The translations under genes were made by a program, and so were the position numbers. Positions 1 to 5,808 of a DNA stretch of 5,845 nucleotides are shown here, piece after piece. Positions within the stretch are counted from its first letter, which is position 1; each line of letters starts with the position of its first letter. The stretch is taken from contig CALMXN010000230.1 in NCBI GenBank assembly GCA_937871145.1, forward strand, positions 1 to 5,845, given 5' to 3'. The notes under the pieces were generated by a model. The model made no database searches, had not been told where the DNA came from, and saw nothing but the letters and a program-made list of their open reading frames with translations. Origin of the DNA: an uncultured Clostridia bacterium (lineage in GTDB: Bacteria > Bacillota > Clostridia > Oscillospirales > Ruminococcaceae).

Positions 1-21
1 TAATCGTATGCCAAAAACTTT

Positions 22-48
22 TTGTGCAACTTATACAATATATATAAT
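22..48 (+). promoter_or_regulatory. possible upstream (distal) promoter
   Basis: A perfect TATAAT lies at 43-48. The best -35 candidate is TTGTGC at 22-27, which matches only three of six consensus positions with a short 15-nt spacer. The -10 is good but the -35 and spacing are poor, so this may be chance in an AT-rich leader. If real, it would give a second start about 50 nt upstream of the main promoter. Confidence 0.25.
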
Positions 49-67
49 GTTACTATGGAAAAAATTT

Positions 68-85
68 TTGTAGATTTTTTAACAA
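68..85 (+). promoter_or_regulatory. Rex-type redox operator overlapping the hyd promoter
   Basis: The 18-bp stretch TTGTAGATTTTTTAACAA matches the Rex operator consensus TTGTTAA-N4-TTAACAA at 12 of 14 defined positions. The right half (79-85) is perfect and the left half (68-74) differs only at 72 and 73. It covers the -35 and most of the spacer of the promoter at 71-99, where a bound repressor would block RNA polymerase. Rex is a repressor released from DNA by NADH, and its predicted regulons in Clostridia and Thermotogae include hydrogenase and fermentation genes. The match is seen directly; regulation by Rex is inferred. Confidence 0.65.
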
Positions 86-99
86 TAATATGATATAAT
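71..99 (+). promoter_or_regulatory. sigma-A promoter of the hyd operon (extended -10)
   Basis: TGATATAAT at 91-99 is a perfect extended -10 (TGnTATAAT). A weak -35 (TAGATT, 71-76, three of six matches) sits 17 nt upstream, as is common for extended -10 promoters. Transcription would start near 105-107, giving a leader of about 66 nt before the hydC ATG at 172. That start point argues against translation from the in-frame GTG at 106. The spacer and -35 are covered by the Rex-like operator at 68-85. Confidence 0.6.
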
Positions 100-158
100 T
101 TTCTTGTGTCTAAATTGGGGCAACGCTATTTATTAATAGTCGAATATGACAATTTATC

Positions 159-165
159 AAGGAGG
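159..165 (+). promoter_or_regulatory. ribosome binding site that fixes the hydC start
   Basis: AAGGAGG at 159-165 lies 6 nt upstream of ATG 172, a near-ideal Shine-Dalgarno arrangement. The longer in-frame reading from GTG 106 has no such site and begins at the predicted transcription start. The hydC start is therefore placed at 172. Confidence 0.9.
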
Positions 166-171
166 TTCTAT

Positions 172-666
172 ATGGGTTCTAAAGTTACCGTACCATTTAA
201 TGGTACACCCGAGCAAGAGGCAGAATTAAGAAAAGTTATTGCCGACAACAAGGATGAAAAAGGCGCATTAATGCCTGTTCTTCAAAAAGCACAGGATATT
301 TACGGCTATCTTCCTATCGAAGTACAGAAGATTGTTGCAACAGAAATGGATATTCCGCTTGAGAAAATCTATGGTGTTGTTACTTTCTACTCACAGTTCT
401 CATTAATGCCAAAAGGAAAGTATAAGATTTCAGTATGTCTTGGTACTGCATGCTATGTAAAAGGATCAGGCGACATCTATGATAAGCTTATTCAAAAGCT
501 TGGTATTAAGGGCGGCGAATGTACAGCTGACGGTAAGTTCTCACTTGAAGCATGCCGTTGCATCGGTGCTTGCGGACTTGCTCCTGTTATGACAGTTAAT
601 GATGATGTTTACGGAAGACTTACTGTTGATCAGGTTCAGAATATACTGGACAAATATAACGATTAA
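172..666 (+). CDS. hydC: HydC, NuoE-like [2Fe-2S] subunit of bifurcating [FeFe]-hydrogenase
   Basis: This 164-residue cytoplasmic protein belongs to the 24-kDa NADH dehydrogenase (NuoE) family. An N-terminal helical part (about 12-78) holds the family stretch GVVTFYSQF (68-76), and a thioredoxin-fold [2Fe-2S] domain follows (about 84-160). The cluster ligands are C89 and C94 (CLGTAC), then C130 and C134 (CIGAC, followed by GLAP). An extra cysteine, C128, sits two residues before C130. The length is normal for NuoE/HydC. In HydABC complexes this subunit sits beside the flavin subunit HydB, and its cluster takes part in electron transfer around the FMN. It is the first gene of the operon, directly behind the Rex-controlled promoter, and its stop is 3 nt before the next start. 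An N-terminal extension of 22 residues from GTG 106 is possible in frame but rejected. The family call is secure; HydC rather than another NuoE-like subunit follows from hydB and hydA downstream. Confidence 0.95.
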   Translation: MGSKVTVPFNGTPEQEAELRKVIADNKDEKGALMPVLQKAQDIYGYLPIEVQKIVATEMDIPLEKIYGVVTFYSQFSLMPKGKYKISVCLGTACYVKGSGDIYDKLIQKLGIKGGECTADGKFSLEACRCIGACGLAPVMTVNDDVYGRLTVDQVQNILDKYND

Positions 667-669
667 TTT

Positions 670-1227
670 ATGATGACAGAAATTTCACTGAATATTCTTG
701 ATGTTGCACAGAATTCAGTCAGAGCAAATGCTTCTCTGACAAGGATTTCAGTCAAAGCGGATACAAAAAAGGATTCCCTTGAAGTAATAATTGAAGATAA
801 CGGTTGTGGGATGACAGACAAGCAGCTTGAAAATGTTGAAGATCCGTTCTTTACAACAAGAACGACACGAAAGGTCGGACTTGGAATTCCGTTTTTCAAG
901 TTTGCTGCTGAAAGCACAGGTGGGAGCTTTAATATAGCTTCACAGGTCGGAAAGGGCACAACAGTTACTGCAGTATTTGGATTATCACACATTGACAGAA
1001 TGCCACTTGGTGATATGACATCTACTATACATACTATTATAACAATGAATCCAACGCTTGACTTTGTGTATGAATATCAGATTGATGACAGGAAGTTTAC
1101 ACTTGACACAAGAGAATTCCGTGAAATTCTCGGTGATGTTCCTTTCAATAGTCCAGAGGTTTCGGAATATATAAAGGAATTTCTGAAAGAGAACAAAAAA
1201 GAAGTCGATAATGGATCAGCAATTTAA
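670..1227 (+). CDS. stand-alone GHKL/HATPase_c ATP-binding protein of the hyd operon
   Basis: This 185-residue protein consists of little more than one histidine-kinase-type ATP-binding domain. The motifs appear in order: an N-box DVAQNSVRANA (11-21, with N15), the G1 box DNGCGM (43-48), an F-box-like DPFFTTR (58-64), the G2 box GLGIPFF (70-76) and the G3-like GKGTT (94-98). There is no phospho-acceptor histidine/dimerisation domain, sensor domain or membrane segment. It therefore cannot act as a normal two-component sensor alone; SpoIIAB-like anti-sigma kinases are the closest layout, but no such activity is shown. The C-terminal 75 residues match nothing I know. Similar genes are often annotated 'ATP-binding protein' or 'histidine kinase' within HydABC operons of Clostridia. 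There is no clear Shine-Dalgarno and the start lies 3 nt after hydC, so translation is probably coupled to it. ATG 673 is an equally possible start. Function unknown. Confidence 0.88.
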   Translation: MMTEISLNILDVAQNSVRANASLTRISVKADTKKDSLEVIIEDNGCGMTDKQLENVEDPFFTTRTTRKVGLGIPFFKFAAESTGGSFNIASQVGKGTTVTAVFGLSHIDRMPLGDMTSTIHTIITMNPTLDFVYEYQIDDRKFTLDTREFREILGDVPFNSPEVSEYIKEFLKENKKEVDNGSAI

Positions 1228-1254
1228 GCTGAAATATTTTACAGGAGGAATACA

Positions 1255-1617
1255 ATGAAATCACTTGAAGAATTAAAAGCAATCCGTGACAGAATGCAGG
1301 GTCAGGTTGGTCTTCGTGCTGAAGATGAAAATGTAACCCGTGTCGTAGTTGGTATGGCAACCTGCGGAATTGCTGCTGGAGCAAGACCAGTTCTTACTGC
1401 TTTTTCTGACGCAGTTCAGGAAAAAGGCTTGAAAAATGTTATGGTAACACAGACAGGTTGTATAGGTCTTTGTATGTATGAACCTATCGTTGAAATAATG
1501 GAACCAGGCAAAGATAAAGTTACATATGTAAAAATGGATGCAGAAAAAGCTAAAGAAGTTGTTGAACAGCACCTTATCAGAGGTCAGATTGTCAGCAAAT
1601 ATACAATACAGAAATAG
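1255..1617 (+). CDS. small thioredoxin-fold (2Fe-2S) ferredoxin-like protein of the hyd operon
   Basis: This 120-residue cytoplasmic protein is related to the thioredoxin-like [2Fe-2S] ferredoxin family. The start is set by AGGAGG at 1243-1248, 6 nt before the ATG. Residues 29-45 form the first strand and loop (VVVGMATCGIAAGARPV), with C37. TGCIGLC at 67-73 supplies C69 and C73, followed by the family's proline loop (EPIVE). Only three cysteines are present: the usual second ligand five residues after the first is G42. The C-terminal part (97-118), with QHLIRGQIVSKY, closely resembles EHLLKGRIVSRL in the HydB N-terminal domain, so the two look like paralogues. Proteins of this kind are common in clostridial HydABC operons. 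It may be an accessory electron carrier, an assembly factor, or a structural subunit with a damaged or three-Cys cluster site; the sequence does not decide between these. I give no gene symbol because naming varies. Confidence 0.88.
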   Translation: MKSLEELKAIRDRMQGQVGLRAEDENVTRVVVGMATCGIAAGARPVLTAFSDAVQEKGLKNVMVTQTGCIGLCMYEPIVEIMEPGKDKVTYVKMDAEKAKEVVEQHLIRGQIVSKYTIQK

Positions 1618-1631
1618 GGGAGGATTACAGA

Positions 1632-3422
1632 ATGTATCGTTCACACGTATTGGTTTGTGGTGGAACAGGTTGTACTTCTTCCGGAAGCCAGAAAATTATT
1701 GACAGACTCCAGAGTGAAATTGACAAGAACGGTCTTTCCTCTGAAGTTCAGGTTGTAAAGACAGGATGCTTCGGCCTTTGTGCTTTAGGACCAATTATGA
1801 TTATTTACCCAGAAGGAACCTTCTATTCAATGGTTAAGGATGAAGATATTCCTGAAATCGTATCAGAGCACTTGTTAAAGGGCAGAATAGTATCACGCCT
1901 TGTTTATGATGAAACATTGGCTGAAAACGGAATCAAATCACTTAACGACACAGACTTCTACAGAAAGCAAAAACGTGTTGCTTTGAGAAACTGTGGTGTA
2001 ATCAATCCTGAAAATATTGATGAATATATTGCTTTGAATGGTTATACAGCTCTTGGAAAAGTTCTTACAGAGATGACACCTGATGATGTAATCAAGTGTA
2101 TTCTTGATTCAGGACTTCGTGGCCGTGGAGGCGGTGGATTCCCAACAGGTCGTAAATGGCAGCTTGCCAAGGACCTGATTAAGGGTGGACAGAAATATGT
2201 CTGCTGTAACGCCGACGAAGGTGACCCAGGTGCATTTATGGACCGTTCAGTTCTTGAAGGTGACCCACATGTTGTTCTCGAAGCTATGGCTATTGCAGGT
2301 TATGCAATCGGTGCTTCACAGGGTTATATATATGTTCGTGCTGAATATCCTATCGCTGTTAAGCGTCTTGAAATTGCTATCGGCCAGGCTCGTGAATACG
2401 GACTTCTCGGTAACAATATCTTCGGAACAGACTTCAGCTTTGATATCGGTTTAAGACTTGGTGCCGGTGCATTCGTTTGTGGTGAGGAAACAGCTCTTAT
2501 GACTTCAATCGAAGGTAACCGTGGTGAACCTCGTCCACGTCCTCCGTTCCCTGCTGAAAAGGGCTTGTTCGGTAAGCCAACAATCCTTAACAACGTTGAA
2601 ACTTATGCTAATATTCCACAGATTATCAATAATGGTGCTGAATGGTTCGCTTCAATGGGTACTGAAAGATCAAAGGGAACAAAAGTATTTGCTCTCGGCG
2701 GAAAAATCAAGCATACAGGTCTTGTTGAAGTTCCTATGGGAACAACTCTTCGTGAAGTAATTGAGGAAATCGGTGGCGGTATCCCTAACGGAAAGAAATT
2801 TAAGGCTGCTCAGACTGGTGGACCTTCAGGTGGATGTATCCCTACTGAACATTTTGATATTAAGATTGACTACGATAATCTTATCTCAATCGGTTCAATG
2901 ATGGGTTCAGGCGGACTTATCGTAATGGACGAAGACAACTGTATGGTTGATATTGCTAAGTTCTTCCTCGAGTTCACAGTTGATGAATCATGTGGTAAAT
3001 GTACACCTTGTCGTGTTGGTACAAAGAGAATGTATGAAATTCTTGATAAGATCACAAAGGGACAGGGAACACTTGAAGATCTTGATAAGCTCGAAAAGCT
3101 TTGCTACTACATTAAAGACAATGCACTCTGCGGACTTGGACAGACTGCTCCAAACCCAGTTCTTTCAACATTAAAGTACTTTAAGGACGAATATCTTGCT
3201 CACGTTGTTGACAAGAGATGTCCTGCTGGTGTATGTAAGGATCTCCTTTCTTATGAAATTGATCCTGCAAAGTGCCGTGGATGTACATTATGTTCAAGAG
3301 TATGTCCAGCTGGTGCTATCACTGGTACAGTTAAGAATCCACATGTAATCGATAAATCAAAATGTGTTAAGTGCGGAGCTTGTATGGAAAAATGTAAGTT
3401 CGGCGCAATATCAAAAAAGTAA
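1632..3422 (+). CDS. hydB: HydB, NuoF-like NAD(H)/FMN and FeS subunit of bifurcating [FeFe]-hydrogenase
   Basis: This 596-residue flavoprotein binds NAD(H) and FMN and is the bifurcation core of HydABC. In order it has: an N-terminal thioredoxin-fold [2Fe-2S] domain (1-90) with ligands C9, C14, C46 and C50; a NuoF core with the FMN loop RGRGGGGFPTGRKW (163-176), CNADEGDPGAF (192-202) and GAGAFVCGEETAL (277-289); an SLBB-like segment (about 360-415); a [4Fe-4S] site C454, C457, C460 and C500; and a C-terminal 2x[4Fe-4S] ferredoxin domain with C548/C551/C554/C558 and C578/C581/C584/C588. The N- and C-terminal FeS additions separate HydB-type proteins from complex I NuoF. H524, C530 and C535, in the linker before the ferredoxin domain, are candidate metal ligands. 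The Shine-Dalgarno GGGGAGG (1617-1623) overlaps the stop codon of the previous gene, and the ATG follows 8 nt later. Every expected cofactor ligand is present, so it should be functional. Confidence 0.97.
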   Translation: MYRSHVLVCGGTGCTSSGSQKIIDRLQSEIDKNGLSSEVQVVKTGCFGLCALGPIMIIYPEGTFYSMVKDEDIPEIVSEHLLKGRIVSRLVYDETLAENGIKSLNDTDFYRKQKRVALRNCGVINPENIDEYIALNGYTALGKVLTEMTPDDVIKCILDSGLRGRGGGGFPTGRKWQLAKDLIKGGQKYVCCNADEGDPGAFMDRSVLEGDPHVVLEAMAIAGYAIGASQGYIYVRAEYPIAVKRLEIAIGQAREYGLLGNNIFGTDFSFDIGLRLGAGAFVCGEETALMTSIEGNRGEPRPRPPFPAEKGLFGKPTILNNVETYANIPQIINNGAEWFASMGTERSKGTKVFALGGKIKHTGLVEVPMGTTLREVIEEIGGGIPNGKKFKAAQTGGPSGGCIPTEHFDIKIDYDNLISIGSMMGSGGLIVMDEDNCMVDIAKFFLEFTVDESCGKCTPCRVGTKRMYEILDKITKGQGTLEDLDKLEKLCYYIKDNALCGLGQTAPNPVLSTLKYFKDEYLAHVVDKRCPAGVCKDLLSYEIDPAKCRGCTLCSRVCPAGAITGTVKNPHVIDKSKCVKCGACMEKCKFGAISKK

Positions 3423-3439
3423 AGGGAGGAAACTGAATA

Positions 3440-5185
3440 ATGGAAAATGTTAATATCAAAATAAACGGTGTTGCAGTTTCTGCTCCTAAGGGTTCTACAA
3501 TCCTTGAGGCTGCAAGATTTGCAGGCGCTGAAATTCCAACCCTTTGCTACTTAAAGGATATCAACGAAATCGGTGCATGCCGTATCTGCGTTGTTGAAGT
3601 TAAGGGTGCAAGAAGCCTTGTTGCTTCATGCGTTTATCCTATATTTGAAGGAATGGAAATCTTCACAAACACACCAAGAGTTCTCGAATCAAGAAAGCAG
3701 ACACTTCAGCTTATTCTTTCAACACATAAGAGAGCTTGCCTCTCCTGCGTAAGATCAGGCGACTGTGAACTTCAGAGGTTATGTAAGGAATTCAGAGTTG
3801 ATGATGAAGGCTTATATGACGGAAGCAGAAATAAATATGAAATTGATAATTCTGCTGCTCATATGTATAGAGACAACAGTAAATGTATCGTTTGCCGTCG
3901 TTGTACTGCTGTATGTTCAAAGGTACAGGGTATCGGCGTAATCGGTGCTAACGAAAGAGGATTTAATACAAACATCGGTTCTGCTTTTGAATATGGTCTT
4001 GGTGAAACAAGCTGTGTATCCTGCGGACAGTGTATTGCTGTATGTCCAACTGGTGCTATTTCTGAAAAAGACAATACTGCTGATGTTTGGGCTGCACTTG
4101 CAGATTCATCAAAGCACGTTATTGTTCAGACTGCTCCAGCAGTTCGTGCTGCTATTGCTGAAGAATTCGGCAATGCAATCGGCACAAACGGTGAAGGCAA
4201 AATGGTTGCTGCTCTCCGCAGAATTGGTTTTGCTAAAGTTTTCGATACTGATTTTGCTGCTGACCTTACAATTATGGAAGAAGCAACAGAATTCCTCGAC
4301 AGAGTTAAGAATGGCGGAAAGCTTCCACTTATCACATCTTGCTCACCTGGATGGATTAAATACTGTGAGCATTACTTCCCTGATATGACAGAAAATCTTT
4401 CAAGCTGTAAGTCACCAATGCAGATGTTTGGTGCTATTGCTAAAACATATTACGCTGAAAAAATGGGAATTGACCCTAAGGACATTGTAATGGTTTCAGT
4501 AATGCCTTGTACAGCTAAGAAGTTTGAAATCGGCCGTGATGATGAAGATGCAGCAGGAGTTCCTGATGTTGATATCTCGATCACAACAAGAGAGCTTGCA
4601 AGAATGATCAGACAGACTGGTCTTAAGTTCAATGACCTCCCTGAAGAAACATTTGATAACCCACTTGGTGAATCAACCGGTGCTGCTGTTATCTTCGGTG
4701 CAACAGGTGGCGTTATGGAGGCTGCTCTCCGTACAGCTGTTGAAACATTAACAGGTGAAGAACTTCCTTCAGTTGACTTTGTTGACGTTCGTGGTACAGC
4801 AGGTATCAAGACAAAGACTTATAATGTTGCTGGTATGGATATTAAGGTTGCAGTTGCTTCAGGTCTTGCTAATGCTAAGGAATTGCTCAATAAGGTTAAG
4901 AACGGTGAAGAATTCTACCACTTCATTGAAATCATGGGTTGCCCAGGTGGATGTGTAAACGGTGGTGGACAACCACAACAGCCTGCTTCAGTTCGTAATA
5001 CAACTGATATCAGAGCATTGCGTGCAAGCGTTCTTTACAACCTTGATGCAAGTATGCCATTCAGAAAATCACATACAAATCCAAGCATAATCAAGCTTTA
5101 TGACGAATATCTCGAAAAGCCAGGTTCACACAAGGCTCACGAAATTCTTCATACTTCATATGTTAAGAGAGGCCTCTACAAATAA
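3440..5185 (+). CDS. hydA: HydA, catalytic [FeFe]-hydrogenase subunit (group A3, bifurcating)
   Basis: This 581-residue enzyme makes or splits H2 at the H-cluster in the cytoplasm. In order it has: a plant-type [2Fe-2S] domain with C36, C47, C50 and C64; a His-ligated [4Fe-4S] site with H96, C100, C103 and C109; two ferredoxin [4Fe-4S] sites, C149/C152/C155/C159 and C192/C195/C198/C202; and the H-domain. L1 is TSCSPGW (299-305), L2 MPCTAKKFE (355-363) and L3 EIMGCPGGCVNGGGQP (497-512), with H-cluster ligands C357, C501 and C505. Proton-path residues matching E279, E282, C299 and S319 of Clostridium pasteurianum CpI are E281, E284, C301 and S321. The L1 position next to the proline is S302, where CpI has a ligand cysteine. 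The architecture and length resemble CpI (about 574 residues); the C-terminal FeS extension of Thermotoga HydA is absent. The group A3 call rests on the operon. The start has GGGAGG at 3424-3429, 17 nt after hydB ends. Confidence 0.97.
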   Translation: MENVNIKINGVAVSAPKGSTILEAARFAGAEIPTLCYLKDINEIGACRICVVEVKGARSLVASCVYPIFEGMEIFTNTPRVLESRKQTLQLILSTHKRACLSCVRSGDCELQRLCKEFRVDDEGLYDGSRNKYEIDNSAAHMYRDNSKCIVCRRCTAVCSKVQGIGVIGANERGFNTNIGSAFEYGLGETSCVSCGQCIAVCPTGAISEKDNTADVWAALADSSKHVIVQTAPAVRAAIAEEFGNAIGTNGEGKMVAALRRIGFAKVFDTDFAADLTIMEEATEFLDRVKNGGKLPLITSCSPGWIKYCEHYFPDMTENLSSCKSPMQMFGAIAKTYYAEKMGIDPKDIVMVSVMPCTAKKFEIGRDDEDAAGVPDVDISITTRELARMIRQTGLKFNDLPEETFDNPLGESTGAAVIFGATGGVMEAALRTAVETLTGEELPSVDFVDVRGTAGIKTKTYNVAGMDIKVAVASGLANAKELLNKVKNGEEFYHFIEIMGCPGGCVNGGGQPQQPASVRNTTDIRALRASVLYNLDASMPFRKSHTNPSIIKLYDEYLEKPGSHKAHEILHTSYVKRGLYK

Positions 5186-5192
5186 CAAAAAT

Positions 5193-5224
5193 AAAATCCA
5201 GCCTTTAATGGCTGGATTTTTTTT
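5193..5224 (+). terminator. Rho-independent terminator of the hyd operon
   Basis: An 11-bp perfect stem pairs AAAATCCAGCC (5193-5203) with GGCTGGATTTT (5210-5220) around the 6-nt loop TTTAAT. A run of eight T (5217-5224) overlaps the end of the stem. It begins 8 nt after the hydA stop codon. The A-rich stretch before it (5186-5196) could also let it work weakly on the minus strand. Confidence 0.95.
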
Positions 5225-5254
5225 GTGTAAATGCCTGTTCAATTAAACAAATAA

Positions 5255-5286
5255 CTTATTATTATTGGATAATAAAAAATAATAAG
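5255..5286. repeat. AT-rich inverted repeat between hyd terminator and next gene
   Basis: CTTATTATT (5255-5263) is repeated in inverted form as AATAATAAG (5278-5286), a perfect 9-bp pair with a 14-nt spacer. It lies in the 137-nt stretch between the hyd terminator and the start at 5362. It could be an operator for the downstream gene, but such low-complexity repeats also arise by chance in AT-rich DNA. I find no convincing sigma-A promoter in this stretch. Confidence 0.35.
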
Positions 5287-5303
5287 CAAACAGCTTTCTG
5301 AAT

Positions 5304-5350
5304 ACATATATTAAAGTGAGTTCATATGAGAAGAACGTATATGTTTTTTT
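5304..5350 (+). promoter_or_regulatory. leader hairpin with T-run just before the secreted-protein gene
   Basis: ACATATA (5304-5310) pairs with TATATGT (5338-5344). A second nested pairing joins GTTC (5320-5323) and GAAC (5333-5336). Seven T residues (5344-5350) follow immediately, then the ribosome binding site. This layout resembles a weak intrinsic terminator or attenuator placed inside the leader, but the stem is AT-rich and interrupted, so folding strength is doubtful. Confidence 0.3.
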
Positions 5351-5361
5351 AGGAGGCTTTA

Positions 5362-5808
5362 ATGAAGAAAATATCAATAATTCTGATACTGACATCATTT
5401 ATGCTGATGATATTATCAGCCACTTTTGTATCTGCTGCAACAAAAGATGATTTTGATTATGGTGTAATAGTGTTCAATGAGGCAAATCTCGGCACTCATA
5501 CAGATTCAAATGTATATGTAAAAACAGTTAATGGAGCAGTTCAGGTTGATCCATCCAAGACGCTGTATTGTCAGAACAATGTATCTACCAATGCAAAAAG
5601 AGGAGTATATAGTCAGGATAAACTTAATGAAATGTATAGCTTTTTCAAAGGCTATCTTAGCATTTCAGGTGCAACAACATTGTCAAAAAGTGATCTTGAA
5701 AATCCGAACAGAACAATAAAACTGTCTTTGTCTGCAAATCAGATTATGATTATAAGGATTGATTCAAGTACAACTAATATCCAGACTAAGCTTATGTATA
5801 TTTCTTGA
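5362..5808 (+). CDS. small secreted protein of unknown function
   Basis: This 148-residue protein has a clear Sec signal peptide: MKK at the start, a hydrophobic core (4-23) and a likely signal peptidase I site after VSA (23-25), leaving about 123 exported residues. There is no lipobox, membrane anchor or sortase motif. The mature part is polar, with one cysteine (C70) and a motif-like stretch around FNEANLGTHTDSN (38-50). By eye, this stretch and the later beta-rich segment (118-142) faintly recall the start of 'choice-of-anchor A' adhesin-type domains, but it is much shorter and I do not assign it. AGGAGG at 5351-5356, 5 nt before the ATG, supports the start. It lies behind the hyd terminator, so it is probably its own unit or the first gene of the next one. 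All three forward frames close by 5822, so a single frameshift cannot hide a longer protein. Export is well supported; function is unknown. Confidence 0.8.
   Translation: MKKISIILILTSFMLMILSATFVSAATKDDFDYGVIVFNEANLGTHTDSNVYVKTVNGAVQVDPSKTLYCQNNVSTNAKRGVYSQDKLNEMYSFFKGYLSISGATTLSKSDLENPNRTIKLSLSANQIMIIRIDSSTTNIQTKLMYIS

Noticed and set aside
21..38. A second Rex-like site (TTGT at 22-25 and ACAA at 35-38)
   Set aside because: The outer arms are one base too close for the 18-bp operator, and the inner positions match poorly (8 of 14 in the best register).
106..158. Riboswitch or structured leader upstream of hydC
   Set aside because: Only a 5-bp hairpin (CTATT/AATAG, 126-139) and a 3-bp pair are visible, in about 66 nt of leader; this is too little for any known riboswitch class.
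106..171. In-frame GTG start at 106, giving HydC a 22-residue N-terminal extension
   Set aside because: It has no Shine-Dalgarno site and coincides with the predicted transcription start, while ATG 172 has AAGGAGG at ideal spacing and gives a normal family length.
663..992. Minus-strand open frame opposite the ATP-binding protein gene
   Set aside because: It has no ribosome site or recognisable protein features, and the plus-strand gene there has well-ordered GHKL motifs.
670..1227. Calling this gene a full sensor histidine kinase
   Set aside because: The phospho-acceptor/dimerisation domain and any sensor or membrane part are missing; only the ATP-binding domain is present.
1632..3422. Complex I NuoF and NuoG for the hydB/hydA pair
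   Set aside because: HydB carries the added N-terminal [2Fe-2S] and C-terminal 2x[4Fe-4S] domains, and hydA has the L1, L2 and L3 H-cluster motifs that NuoG lacks.
3945..4388. 147-codon open frame in another frame within hydA
   Set aside because: It lies wholly inside the H-domain and FeS region of hydA, is leucine-rich low-complexity in character, and has no ribosome site.
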